This document shows positions 31,978-38,921 of a DNA stretch of 40,482 bases, piece by piece. The stretch's first letter is position 1. Each line of letters starts with the position of its first letter. The notes under the pieces were generated by a model. That model made no database searches, had not been told where the DNA came from, and worked only from the letters and a program-made list of their open reading frames with translations. This DNA is from Hypericibacter sp050729195 (GTDB lineage: Bacteria; Pseudomonadota; Alphaproteobacteria; Dongiales; Dongiaceae), in assembly GCF_050729195.1 (NCBI RefSeq), contig NZ_JBOHKS010000305.1, positions 1 to 40,482 on the forward strand, in the 5' to 3' direction. The position numbers and the translations under genes were made by a program.

Positions 31978-33555
31978 ATGAGCGAGACGGAATCGAGAGC
32001 GGGACGGCGCGGCGGACGCGAGGCGCGGCGCGCGATGCGGGCGGCACCTCTGGCGGACAATCAGCGTCCGGTCTGGCCGGGCCTCGAAGGCGGCCGCTAC
32101 AAACCGCTGACCGATGCCGACATCCAGAAGATCCATCACGCGGCCCTCGACGTGCTCGAGAATATCGGCATGGCCGACCCGATCCCGAGCGGCATCGAGG
32201 TCATGACCAAGGCCGGCGCCAAGCTCAACAGCAATGGCCGCCTGACTTTTCCGCGCGCGCTCATCGAAGACACGGTCGCCAAAGCCGCGCGCAAGTTTCC
32301 GCTCTATGCGCAGGATCCGCGCTACGACATGGAGCCCTGGGGCAGCAAGGTCTATTTCGGCACGGCGGGTGCGGCTGTGCATATGGTCGATCCGATCACC
32401 GGCGAATATCGCGAGTCCACCACCAAGGACCTCTACGACGTCGCCCGCATCGTCGACACGCTGGACCATATCCATTTCTTCCAGCGCGCGATCGTCTGCC
32501 GCGAGCTGACCGATCCCTTCGAGATGGATTTCAACACCTGCTACGCCAGCGTCTTCGGCACCACCAAACATGTCGGCACCAGCTGGGTGGCACCCGAGCA
32601 GCTCGAAGCCTCGCTGCAGATGCTGCATTCGATCGCGGGCGGCGAAGACAAGTGGCGCGAGCGCCCCTTCGTCAGCCAGTCGAACTGCTTCGTCGTTCCG
32701 CCGCTGAAGTTCGCGGCCGATGCCTGCCGCTGCCTCGAGGTCGCCGTGCGCGGCGGCATGCCGGTGCTGCTGCTCTCGGCCGGCCAGGCCGGCGCGACGG
32801 CGCCCGCCTCGCTCGCCGGTGCCATCGTGCAGGAAGTGGCCGAGGTCCTGGCGGGTCTCGTCTATGTCAACGCGATCAAGCCGGGCGCGCCCGCGATCTT
32901 CGGCACCTGGTGCTTCGTCTCGGATCTGCGCACCGGCGCCATGTCGGGCGGCAGCCCGGAACAGGCGCTGCTCTCGGCGGGTGCTGCCCAGATGGGCCAG
33001 TTCTACGACCTGACCGCCGGCACGGCCTCGGGCATGACGGACTCCAAGGTGCCCGATGCGCAGGCCGGCTATGAGAAGGCCTACAACCACGCGCTGGTCG
33101 GCAATGCCGGCGCCAATCTGATTTATGAGTCGGCCGGCATGCATGCCAGCCTGCTCGGCTATTGCCTCGAGAGCCTGCTGATCGACAACGACATCATCGG
33201 CGCCGTCCAGCGCACCATCAAAGGCATCGAGGTCACCGACGAATCGATCGCGATGGAGACCATCCGCCAGACCTGCCTCGAAGGCCCGGGCCATTATCTT
33301 GGCGCCGATCAGACCTTGCGGCTGATGCAGACGGAATATGTCTATCCGCTGGTCGGCGACCGCACCACGCCCAAGGAATGGGTCGAGCAGGGCCGCCCGG
33401 GGATCGTCGATCGCGCGATCCGCAAGACCCGGCAGATCCTCTCGAACCATTATCCGGCGCATATCTCGACGGCGGTCGACGATTCGATCCGCCAGCGCTT
33501 CCCGGTGCGCCTGCCGCGCGAGGCGATGCGCAAGACGGCCGCCGCCGCGGAATAG
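31978..33555 (+). CDS. Trimethylamine methyltransferase (MttB) family protein, non-pyrrolysine
   Basis: This 525-residue TIM-barrel-type protein belongs to the MttB superfamily. Family segments include YKPLTDADIQKIHHAALDVL, ENIGMADPIPSGIEVMTKAG, SAGQAGATAPASLAGAIVQE and GMTDSKVPDAQAGYEKAYNH, with LIYESAGMHASLLGYCLESL following. There is no in-frame TAG, so it lacks pyrrolysine. It falls with the non-Pyl members, some of which (MtgB, MtpB, MtcB) demethylate glycine betaine, proline betaine or carnitine by methyl transfer to a corrinoid protein. No corrinoid protein or reactivase is adjacent. A purine-rich AGGAGCGAGAGAG stretch precedes the ATG. It is divergent from a GcvA-type LysR gene, its probable regulator, and a Rieske oxygenase likely acting on quaternary amines lies 2 kb away. 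Confidence 0.9.
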   Translation: MSETESRAGRRGGREARRAMRAAPLADNQRPVWPGLEGGRYKPLTDADIQKIHHAALDVLENIGMADPIPSGIEVMTKAGAKLNSNGRLTFPRALIEDTVAKAARKFPLYAQDPRYDMEPWGSKVYFGTAGAAVHMVDPITGEYRESTTKDLYDVARIVDTLDHIHFFQRAIVCRELTDPFEMDFNTCYASVFGTTKHVGTSWVAPEQLEASLQMLHSIAGGEDKWRERPFVSQSNCFVVPPLKFAADACRCLEVAVRGGMPVLLLSAGQAGATAPASLAGAIVQEVAEVLAGLVYVNAIKPGAPAIFGTWCFVSDLRTGAMSGGSPEQALLSAGAAQMGQFYDLTAGTASGMTDSKVPDAQAGYEKAYNHALVGNAGANLIYESAGMHASLLGYCLESLLIDNDIIGAVQRTIKGIEVTDESIAMETIRQTCLEGPGHYLGADQTLRLMQTEYVYPLVGDRTTPKEWVEQGRPGIVDRAIRKTRQILSNHYPAHISTAVDDSIRQRFPVRLPREAMRKTAAAAE

Positions 33556-33561
33556 CCGTTC

Positions 33562-33595
33562 GGCGCGCGCGGGGTTGGTGGGGCGGCCGCGCGCC
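33562..33595. terminator. GC hairpin between convergent genes
   Basis: GGCGCGCG (33562-33569) pairs with CGCGCGCC (33588-33595) in the 51-base gap between the MttB-family stop (plus) and the stop of the GGDEF/EAL-like gene (minus). It is positioned to terminate both transcripts. There is no T-run on either side, so the call is tentative. Confidence 0.4.
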
Positions 33596-33606
33596 AATAA
33601 GCAGTG

Positions 33607-35343
33607 TCAGCGCTTGAGGCTGCGATTGGCCGACGCGCCGCGGGAGACGTGGGCTGCGTCGAGCGGCACAACGCCGACCGGCTCGGGAATCTCCGGCGAC
33701 ACGGCGTGGCCCGCCAGAAAATCGAATCCGGCCGCGATGGCGCCGATGGCAAGCGGCTGCGTGTTGATCCCCAGCACATAGCATTTGAGGCCGGCCGAGC
33801 GGGCGGCCTTGCCGAATTCAGCGAGGCCCCGCATCGCCCGTGCATGCGGCCAGGCATGCTCGCGCAGATCGCCGCCGACCGTGCGGCCGCCGGCCGCCAG
33901 CACGCGGCTGAAGTCGGTGTGATCGAGCGGCAGCCGCAACACCACCTCGCGGCTCGCGCGCCTGAGACCGGCGACCAGAGCTGGCAGCATGGCCCAGTCG
34001 CCGGCATAGGCATCGAGGATGTCGAGCAGGATGAGCTGGCGCATCGGCACGGGTGCTGCCGTGAGCAGCGCCAGCAATTGCGCGCGGGCAACCGGCAGAT
34101 CCAGGACCGCGCGATGGATCGGCAAGGAGAGGATCGCCTTGGTGCCCTGGCGCAGCATGGATGCCAGATCGGCCAGCGCCTTCTTCGCCACCAGCAGATC
34201 GACCGCGACCACCACCTCGGGGTCGCTCTCCCAATCCATGAGCTCGTTCACCGAAAGCTGGGCATCGCCCACCAGGAATCGAAGATTGAGACCATAGGAG
34301 GTGATCGCCTGGGTCTCGCGATGCCAGATCGGCTGATAGCGGAAATTGGCGCCGCGAAGCTGCGAGACGATCAGGTCGCGCTCCGACCCGTCGGGCGTGC
34401 CGCCGGCCCTGGCGACCGGAACGGTCATGCCGCTGGCCGCGGCCTCGATCTGGCGCAGCGTTTCCTGGCGGCGGGCGCTCTCGGCGATCTGGCGCTGCAT
34501 CTCGGCCCCATCGAAGATCATGTGCTCGGCGCACGTCCCCGTCTGTTGCCAATCGCCGACCGCGGCACCCAACGTCTTGATGAGATCGTTGAGCGCGCGC
34601 GGGCTGATCCTGATCGGGACGCTGCGCGGTCCGTCGCCCGCAGCGAGGTCGCGCGGCAATCGCACCTCGCGCCATTCGGGATCGGGCTTGCCCTTCGGCG
34701 CGGCCGCCTCCCTGGCATCGCCATGTTCCGTCACCGCCGGGGCCGCATCCAGCATCGAGGTCAGGGTCGCCAGCGGATCGATCGGATCGAGTGCCACGCT
34801 GCCATCGACCTGCACCGTGGCGGTGGCCAGCTTCATTGTCCCCAGATCGCGCTCGACGCCGAAGAGTTTCTGCTTGATCTCGGCAGCGATCAGGCTGCAG
34901 ATCGCGGCCGCGCGCGCGCCGTCATGCGTGCCGAACAGCAGCACGAAATGCGCTTCGTCGAGCCGGATGAAGGCGTCGCGCGGACCCAGCCGGTTCTTCA
35001 GGACCGACGCGATCGTGACCGCCACGCGGTCGGCGATCTCATGCCAGCGCGGGCCGAATTCCCGCTTCAGCTCGTCGAGATTGATCAGCTTCACCCGGCC
35101 GGCAGAAATGGCGCTGCCATAGCTCGCGAGCGTGGTCAGACGCTGGCCGAATTCGACGCGCGTGTGGGTTTCGAGCGTGGCCGCGGCATCGCCGGCGGCG
35201 GCTTGATTCGGGCTCGGGGCCGGATCGCCCGGGGCCGGCGTCGGGTCCACTGGCGCAGCCTCGCCCGGCGGCTGGGCGCCAGCCGTCGCGGGCTGCCCGC
35301 CGATCCCGAACATCGAGGCGATGTTACCCCAGAGACGTGCCAT
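33607..35343 (-). CDS. Degenerate GGDEF-EAL domain protein
   Basis: The 578-residue protein has no signal peptide or membrane helix. After a Pro/Ala-rich N-terminus (about 17-53), residues 60-185 follow a GGDEF-fold pattern, with the active-site loop reading RLDEAHFVLLF. DEAHF (129-133) replaces GGDEF. Residues about 325-560 follow an EAL-fold pattern beginning FRYQPIWHRETQAITSYGLN; the EAL motif itself is replaced by GLN (351-353). The rest matches the barrel rhythm (AILSLPIHRAVLDL, LILLDILDAYAG, VLGINTQPLAIGAIAAGFDF). Neither cyclase nor phosphodiesterase activity is expected. Such proteins usually act as binding or scaffold partners. GAGG lies five to eight bases before the ATG. It is convergent with the MttB-family gene and follows the Rieske gene after 138 bases on the same strand. 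Confidence 0.8.
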   Translation of the reverse strand: MARLWGNIASMFGIGGQPATAGAQPPGEAAPVDPTPAPGDPAPSPNQAAAGDAAATLETHTRVEFGQRLTTLASYGSAISAGRVKLINLDELKREFGPRWHEIADRVAVTIASVLKNRLGPRDAFIRLDEAHFVLLFGTHDGARAAAICSLIAAEIKQKLFGVERDLGTMKLATATVQVDGSVALDPIDPLATLTSMLDAAPAVTEHGDAREAAAPKGKPDPEWREVRLPRDLAAGDGPRSVPIRISPRALNDLIKTLGAAVGDWQQTGTCAEHMIFDGAEMQRQIAESARRQETLRQIEAAASGMTVPVARAGGTPDGSERDLIVSQLRGANFRYQPIWHRETQAITSYGLNLRFLVGDAQLSVNELMDWESDPEVVVAVDLLVAKKALADLASMLRQGTKAILSLPIHRAVLDLPVARAQLLALLTAAPVPMRQLILLDILDAYAGDWAMLPALVAGLRRASREVVLRLPLDHTDFSRVLAAGGRTVGGDLREHAWPHARAMRGLAEFGKAARSAGLKCYVLGINTQPLAIGAIAAGFDFLAGHAVSPEIPEPVGVVPLDAAHVSRGASANRSLKR

Positions 35344-35481
35344 GGTCCTCGCGCGGCCTGGTGGTCGGACAGCCGGCAGAGCGCACCGGTCCTGTTGCGG
35401 GAGCCCTTATCGGCGCCCGCGGAACCGATCCAACGCCAGGAAGGTGAATGGCCGATTAAGGCGCGCGGGGTTGCGCCGAAT

Positions 35482-36678
35482 TCACGCAGAAACAGACATT
35501 TCCGAGCGCGATTCACGCAAAACCTGTGCGGCTTTGAGCTCGCGGTTGCGCCGCACGACGCTGCCGGCCTCGGGCGCCGTTTCCTGGCCCGCGACCGGGA
35601 TCGCCGCCCGGATCAGGGACTGGAACTGCTGCACCCGGACCTCCTTGGCCGAGAGGATCCCGCTGCGATAGCCGCTGGAGTTCAGACCCGCCTGGACGCC
35701 TTCGACCAGACCCTTGTCCTCGGCGCCGACCAAACGGTTGATTCGCTGATTGAGCCAGCGCGCCGCTTTCATTTCGCGCCGCGCATCCGGCACGGCATAG
35801 GCCCGCGAGCGCGCGACACAGCGACCCGGCGACAGCGGCAGGATCTGGAAATAGTCGATCTGGTCGGGATAGACGTCGAAGGCGAGGCTGGGAAACATGC
35901 TGTAATAGAGCCAGGCGCGCCGGCGATCCTCCGGCAGATGCTCGACCGGCGGCAGCAGCTTCAGGTAATGGCGCTCGCTCCAGCTGGGCGAAGGGCGATC
36001 GATCAGGCGGCCGCCGCCATGGGAGACGCCGAGCGGCTTCACCTCATAGCGATAGGTCGATCCATAGAGCCGTTGCAGGCCCGGATGACCCACCGGCACG
36101 TGATAGGCCTCGGAGTTGTTCTCGACCGCAACCTTCCAGTCGGCGGCGATGGGCGTATGGCTGTGCGCACCCATCGGTTCCATCTCGGCGATGCGATAGA
36201 AACCCAGCGCCTCGCGATAGGGCTCGAACTGCTCGGCGATCGAGGGGCCGTCGCCACCGAAGCGGATGAAGACCAGGCCTAAGAAGATTTCCATCTCGAC
36301 CGGCCGCAGGCCGAACTCGCCTTTGTCGAGGCCCGGGAAGCTGTCCTCGCTCGGCACGCCCATCAGGCGGCCGTCGAGATCGTAGAGGAAACCGTGATAG
36401 CGGCAGCGCACCGCGCGCCCGCAATTGCCGCTGTCGCCCTCGAGCAGCCGGAAGGCGCGATGGCGGCAGACATTGTGGAAGGCCTGCAGCCGGCCCTGCT
36501 TGTCGCGCAGCACGATGGCGCTTTCGCCCAGCAGGTCGAAGCGCAGGAAGTCGCCCGGCTGCTTCAGCTCGTTCACATGGCCGGCCAGATGCCAGGTCTT
36601 GAGGAAGATCGCCTCGCGCTCGAGCGCGAAGAACTCGTCATTGGCGTAGATCCAGGCTGGCAGGGTGACGGGGATCAT
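35482..36678 (-). CDS. Rieske non-heme iron oxygenase alpha subunit, quaternary-amine type
   Basis: The 398-residue catalytic subunit has the Rieske 2Fe-2S site at Cys71-x-His73 (NVCRHRAF) and Cys92-x2-His95 (RCRYHGF). The mononuclear iron motif is ENNSEAYHVPVGHPG, giving ligands His193 and His198. The residue expected to bridge the two iron centres in neighbouring subunits is Glu190 rather than the usual Asp. That replacement is known from carnitine oxygenase CntA and is shared by glycine betaine and choline monooxygenase-like enzymes, so a trimethylammonium or betaine substrate is inferred. The FMN/ferredoxin reductase partner (CntB/GbcB type) is not in the window. The start ATG at 36678 has no strong ribosome site. 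An MttB-family gene lies nearby, matching a methylated-amine theme. Confidence 0.9.
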   Translation of the reverse strand: MIPVTLPAWIYANDEFFALEREAIFLKTWHLAGHVNELKQPGDFLRFDLLGESAIVLRDKQGRLQAFHNVCRHRAFRLLEGDSGNCGRAVRCRYHGFLYDLDGRLMGVPSEDSFPGLDKGEFGLRPVEMEIFLGLVFIRFGGDGPSIAEQFEPYREALGFYRIAEMEPMGAHSHTPIAADWKVAVENNSEAYHVPVGHPGLQRLYGSTYRYEVKPLGVSHGGGRLIDRPSPSWSERHYLKLLPPVEHLPEDRRRAWLYYSMFPSLAFDVYPDQIDYFQILPLSPGRCVARSRAYAVPDARREMKAARWLNQRINRLVGAEDKGLVEGVQAGLNSSGYRSGILSAKEVRVQQFQSLIRAAIPVAGQETAPEAGSVVRRNRELKAAQVLRESRSEMSVSA

Positions 36679-36819
36679 GGGACACTTCGAGCAGGTGGGA
36701 CCGGTGCCGGAGTGTAGTGAGAATCACCCTCCCGCCGCCAGAGCGGGGGCCGGCCCTCGTCGAGCCATGTCCTGGTACAATGAGGCTGCGAGCGAACGGC
36801 TCCCAGCCCCCTCCTGGAG

Positions 36820-37425
36820 CTATTGCCGGGCCGGCGCGACCCGGATCCCGTCGAGAACGATATCGACGAGCTGATTGATCGCGCCATCGTCGCCCAGCCC
36901 GTTCTTCAGAATGAGCCGCAGATAGAGCGGGCCATAAAGCGCGTCGCAGACCGTCTCCACATCGAGCCCGGGGCGCAGCTCGCCATTGGCCATGCCGCGC
37001 TCGATCAGCCGGGCCGCCGACAGCCGTCTCGGTTTCAGATAGCCCTCGATGAAGGCCTTCTTCGTCTCCGGATCGTTCTGCGCCTCGGCGATGATGCCGG
37101 CCACGAGCCGCCCCGCCCGGCCGCGCAGCAGCCTCGCCAGCAGCTTCACCTGTGTCCTCAGATCGGCAATCGCCGAGCCGCTTTCAGGAAAGCCGCTGCG
37201 CTTCTCGGCGATCGCGAGGAAGGCCTCGATCGCGAGCGCCCCCTTGCTCGGCCACCAGCGATAGATCGTGGTCTTGGCGGCGCCCGAGCGCCGGGCCACG
37301 GCCTCGATGGTGAAAGGCTGGTCTTCGCCCTCCTCGAACATCTCGTAGGCGGCGCGAAGGATGGACTGGCGCGTGTCCTGACAGCGCGGGCGGCCGGGCC
37401 CGCGGTCTTCGGCGAGATTCGACAT
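36820..37425 (-). CDS. TetR/AcrR-family repressor of the divergent emrAB-type operon
   Basis: The 201-residue regulator has the TetR helix-turn-helix at about 16-62 (TRQSILRAAYEMFEEGEDQP, FTIEAVARRSGAAKTTIYRW, WPSKGALAIEAF). A C-terminal ligand domain covers about 80-195 (TKKAFIEGYLKPRRLSAARL, YGPLYLRLILKNG). The ATG at 37425 has AAGGAGA eight bases upstream, a strong site; the longer open frame to 37485 is rejected. It is divergent from a small ORF, emrA and emrB. The 148-base gap contains two copies of a GATACG-N3-CGT-N-GC operator, one over each candidate promoter. TetR repressors arranged in this way typically control the adjacent efflux genes and themselves, released by a toxic compound. 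Confidence 0.92.
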   Translation of the reverse strand: MSNLAEDRGPGRPRCQDTRQSILRAAYEMFEEGEDQPFTIEAVARRSGAAKTTIYRWWPSKGALAIEAFLAIAEKRSGFPESGSAIADLRTQVKLLARLLRGRAGRLVAGIIAEAQNDPETKKAFIEGYLKPRRLSAARLIERGMANGELRPGLDVETVCDALYGPLYLRLILKNGLGDDGAINQLVDIVLDGIRVAPARQ

Positions 37426-37457
37426 CAATGGTCTCCTTCTCCTCACGCTCCTTAAAT

Positions 37458-37536
37458 AGGATACGGTGCGTTGCGTTTTTTGCAAGGCTGCCCCGCCTTG
37501 TTTCGCCGCATTTCCTGTTTAGATACGTACCGTAGC
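37458..37536. promoter_or_regulatory. Divergent promoters with paired TetR-type operators
   Basis: Two 15-base sites share GATACG-N3-CGT-N-GC: 37460-37474 and 37522-37536. Each has TACG-N3-CGT(A/T) dyad symmetry. On plus, TTGTTT (37498-37503) and TAGATA (37520-37525) are spaced 16 bases, and operator 2 covers this -10. On minus, TTGCAA (37485-37480) and TATCCT (37463-37458) are spaced 16 bases, and operator 1 covers that -10. This is the textbook layout for simultaneous repression of the tetR-like gene and the efflux operon. Confidence 0.65.
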
Positions 37537-37573
37537 GAATTTACCAAATTACGGGAACGTCAGGGAGATTGTC

Positions 37574-37765
37574 ATGAGCGACTGGAGCACCGAACCGTCC
37601 CTGGATGAGCTGCTGGAAGACCCGGCCACCAAGCTGGTGATGTCGGGCGACCATGTGAAGGAATCGGCGCTGCGCTGCCTGCTGGCCCGGATGAGCTGGG
37701 TGGTGGGACAGCGCCGGCACGGTGCCGCGGCCGGTCCCGCCCCGGCGCCCTGCCCCGAATGGTGA
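37574..37765 (+). CDS. Small conserved-looking protein preceding emrA
   Basis: This 63-residue ORF starts at ATG 37574, with GGGAG about eight bases upstream. It is the first gene after the operator-controlled promoter, and its stop overlaps the emrA start region (37759-37765). The first 35 residues (SLDELLEDPATKLVMSGDHV, KESALRCLLARM) form two likely helices and resemble short 'DELL-DP-T-L-M-DGV' proteins of alphaproteobacteria; I cannot name the family. The tail is Ala/Pro-rich. Coding status is supported by position, start site and coupling. A role in the efflux system is inference. Confidence 0.6.
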   Translation: MSDWSTEPSLDELLEDPATKLVMSGDHVKESALRCLLARMSWVVGQRRHGAAAGPAPAPCPEW

Positions 37766-38895
37766 TGACCATGAAGATGACAAAACCGTCACTCAAGCGC
37801 CTGGCCCGTCGCGGCGCCCTCGGCGTCGGGGCGGCGGCGATCCTGGTCGCGGGCGGGGTCTATGGCTACGGCTATTGGACCTCCGGTCGCTTCCTCGAGA
37901 GCACCAACGACGCCTATGTACAGGCGGACTACACCATCATCGCGCCGAAAATCTCGGGCTACATCGCCGAGGTCATGGTGGACGACAACCAGCCTGTCAA
38001 GACGGGCCAGGTGCTGGCGAAGATCGACGACCGCGATTTCAGCACCGCACTCGCCCAGGCTCAGGCGGATGTCGAGGCGGCCGAAGCCTCGATCCGCAAC
38101 ATCGATGCACAGCTCGCCCTGCAGGAGGCCACCGTCGACCAGGCAACCGCCGACATCACCTCGGCCGAGGCCGGGGTCACTTTCGCCAAGCAGGATCATT
38201 CGCGCTATCAGGACCTGATGAAGACCGGGTACGGCACGGTGCAGCGGGCCCAGCTGGCGAACGCCGATCTGCAGCAGCAGACGGCCCTGCTGCAGCATGA
38301 CCGCGCGGCGCTCGTCGCCACCCAGAAGCAGATCGAGGTCCTGAAGACCCAGCGCAGCGAGGCCGAGGCCCAGCTCGCCCACAACCAGGCGGTCGCGCAG
38401 CAGGCGACGCTCAATCTCTCCTACACCACGATCACCGCGCCCATCGACGGCGTGGTCGGCGCGCGCAGCCTGCGCACGGGGCAGTATGTTCAGGCCGGCA
38501 CCCAGCTCATGGCGCTGGTGCCGCTGCAGACCACCTTTGTCGTGGCCAACTTCAAGGAGACCCAGCTGACCGAAATGCGCGACGGGCAGCCGGCGACGAT
38601 CGAGGTCGACAGTTTCCCCGGCGCCGTCATCCATGGCCGCATCGACAGCCTGGCGCCGGCTAGCGGCCTCGAATTCAGCCTGCTCCCGCCCGACAATGCG
38701 ACCGGCAATTTCACCAAGATCGTTCAGCGCATCCCGGTGAAGATCGTGCTCGATACCAACGATCCGATGGTCGGCCTGTTGCGTGTCGGCATGTCGGTCG
38801 AAGCCTCGATCGACACCAAGGCGACCGTGATGGCCGAGGCCCAGTCCAGGACCCAGGTCGCCGAGCGAACCGAACAACAGGTGGCCGAGCCCTGA
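37759..38895 (+). CDS. emrA: HlyD/EmrA-family membrane fusion protein
   Basis: This periplasmic adaptor of a tripartite efflux pump links an inner-membrane MFS pump to an outer-membrane channel. The 378 residues begin with a short cytoplasmic N-terminus and one membrane anchor (about 17-35, ALGVGAAAILVAGGVYGYGY). The N-terminal barrel/lipoyl segment follows (STNDAYVQADYTIIAPKISG, YIAEVMVDDNQPVKTGQVLA). A long alpha-hairpin lies at about 95-210, rich in Gln/Ala, and then the second lipoyl half with LSYTTITAPIDGVVGARSLR and GQYVQAGTQLMALVPLQTTF. The first ATG (37759) overlaps the preceding small ORF; ATGs at 37765 and 37771 are also possible. emrB follows after 26 bases. Substrates are probably hydrophobic toxicants. 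Confidence 0.93.
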   Translation: MVMTMKMTKPSLKRLARRGALGVGAAAILVAGGVYGYGYWTSGRFLESTNDAYVQADYTIIAPKISGYIAEVMVDDNQPVKTGQVLAKIDDRDFSTALAQAQADVEAAEASIRNIDAQLALQEATVDQATADITSAEAGVTFAKQDHSRYQDLMKTGYGTVQRAQLANADLQQQTALLQHDRAALVATQKQIEVLKTQRSEAEAQLAHNQAVAQQATLNLSYTTITAPIDGVVGARSLRTGQYVQAGTQLMALVPLQTTFVVANFKETQLTEMRDGQPATIEVDSFPGAVIHGRIDSLAPASGLEFSLLPPDNATGNFTKIVQRIPVKIVLDTNDPMVGLLRVGMSVEASIDTKATVMAEAQSRTQVAERTEQQVAEP

Positions 38896-38921
38896 CCGGC
38901 TCGGGCGTCGGAACCCTTGCC

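Noticed and set aside
31978..33555. Possible pyrrolysine-encoding TAG in the MttB-family gene
   Set aside because: The frame runs to its TAG stop at 33553-33555 at normal family length, with no internal TAG. No pyl genes are in the window.
31711..33597. 628-residue minus-strand frame opposite the MttB-family gene
   Set aside because: It is a shadow frame with biased composition; the plus-strand protein is a clear family member.
33604..36282. 892-residue plus-strand frame opposite the GGDEF/EAL-like and Rieske genes
   Set aside because: It has no recognisable domain; the minus-strand Rieske gene has intact cofactor motifs, and the frame is low complexity.
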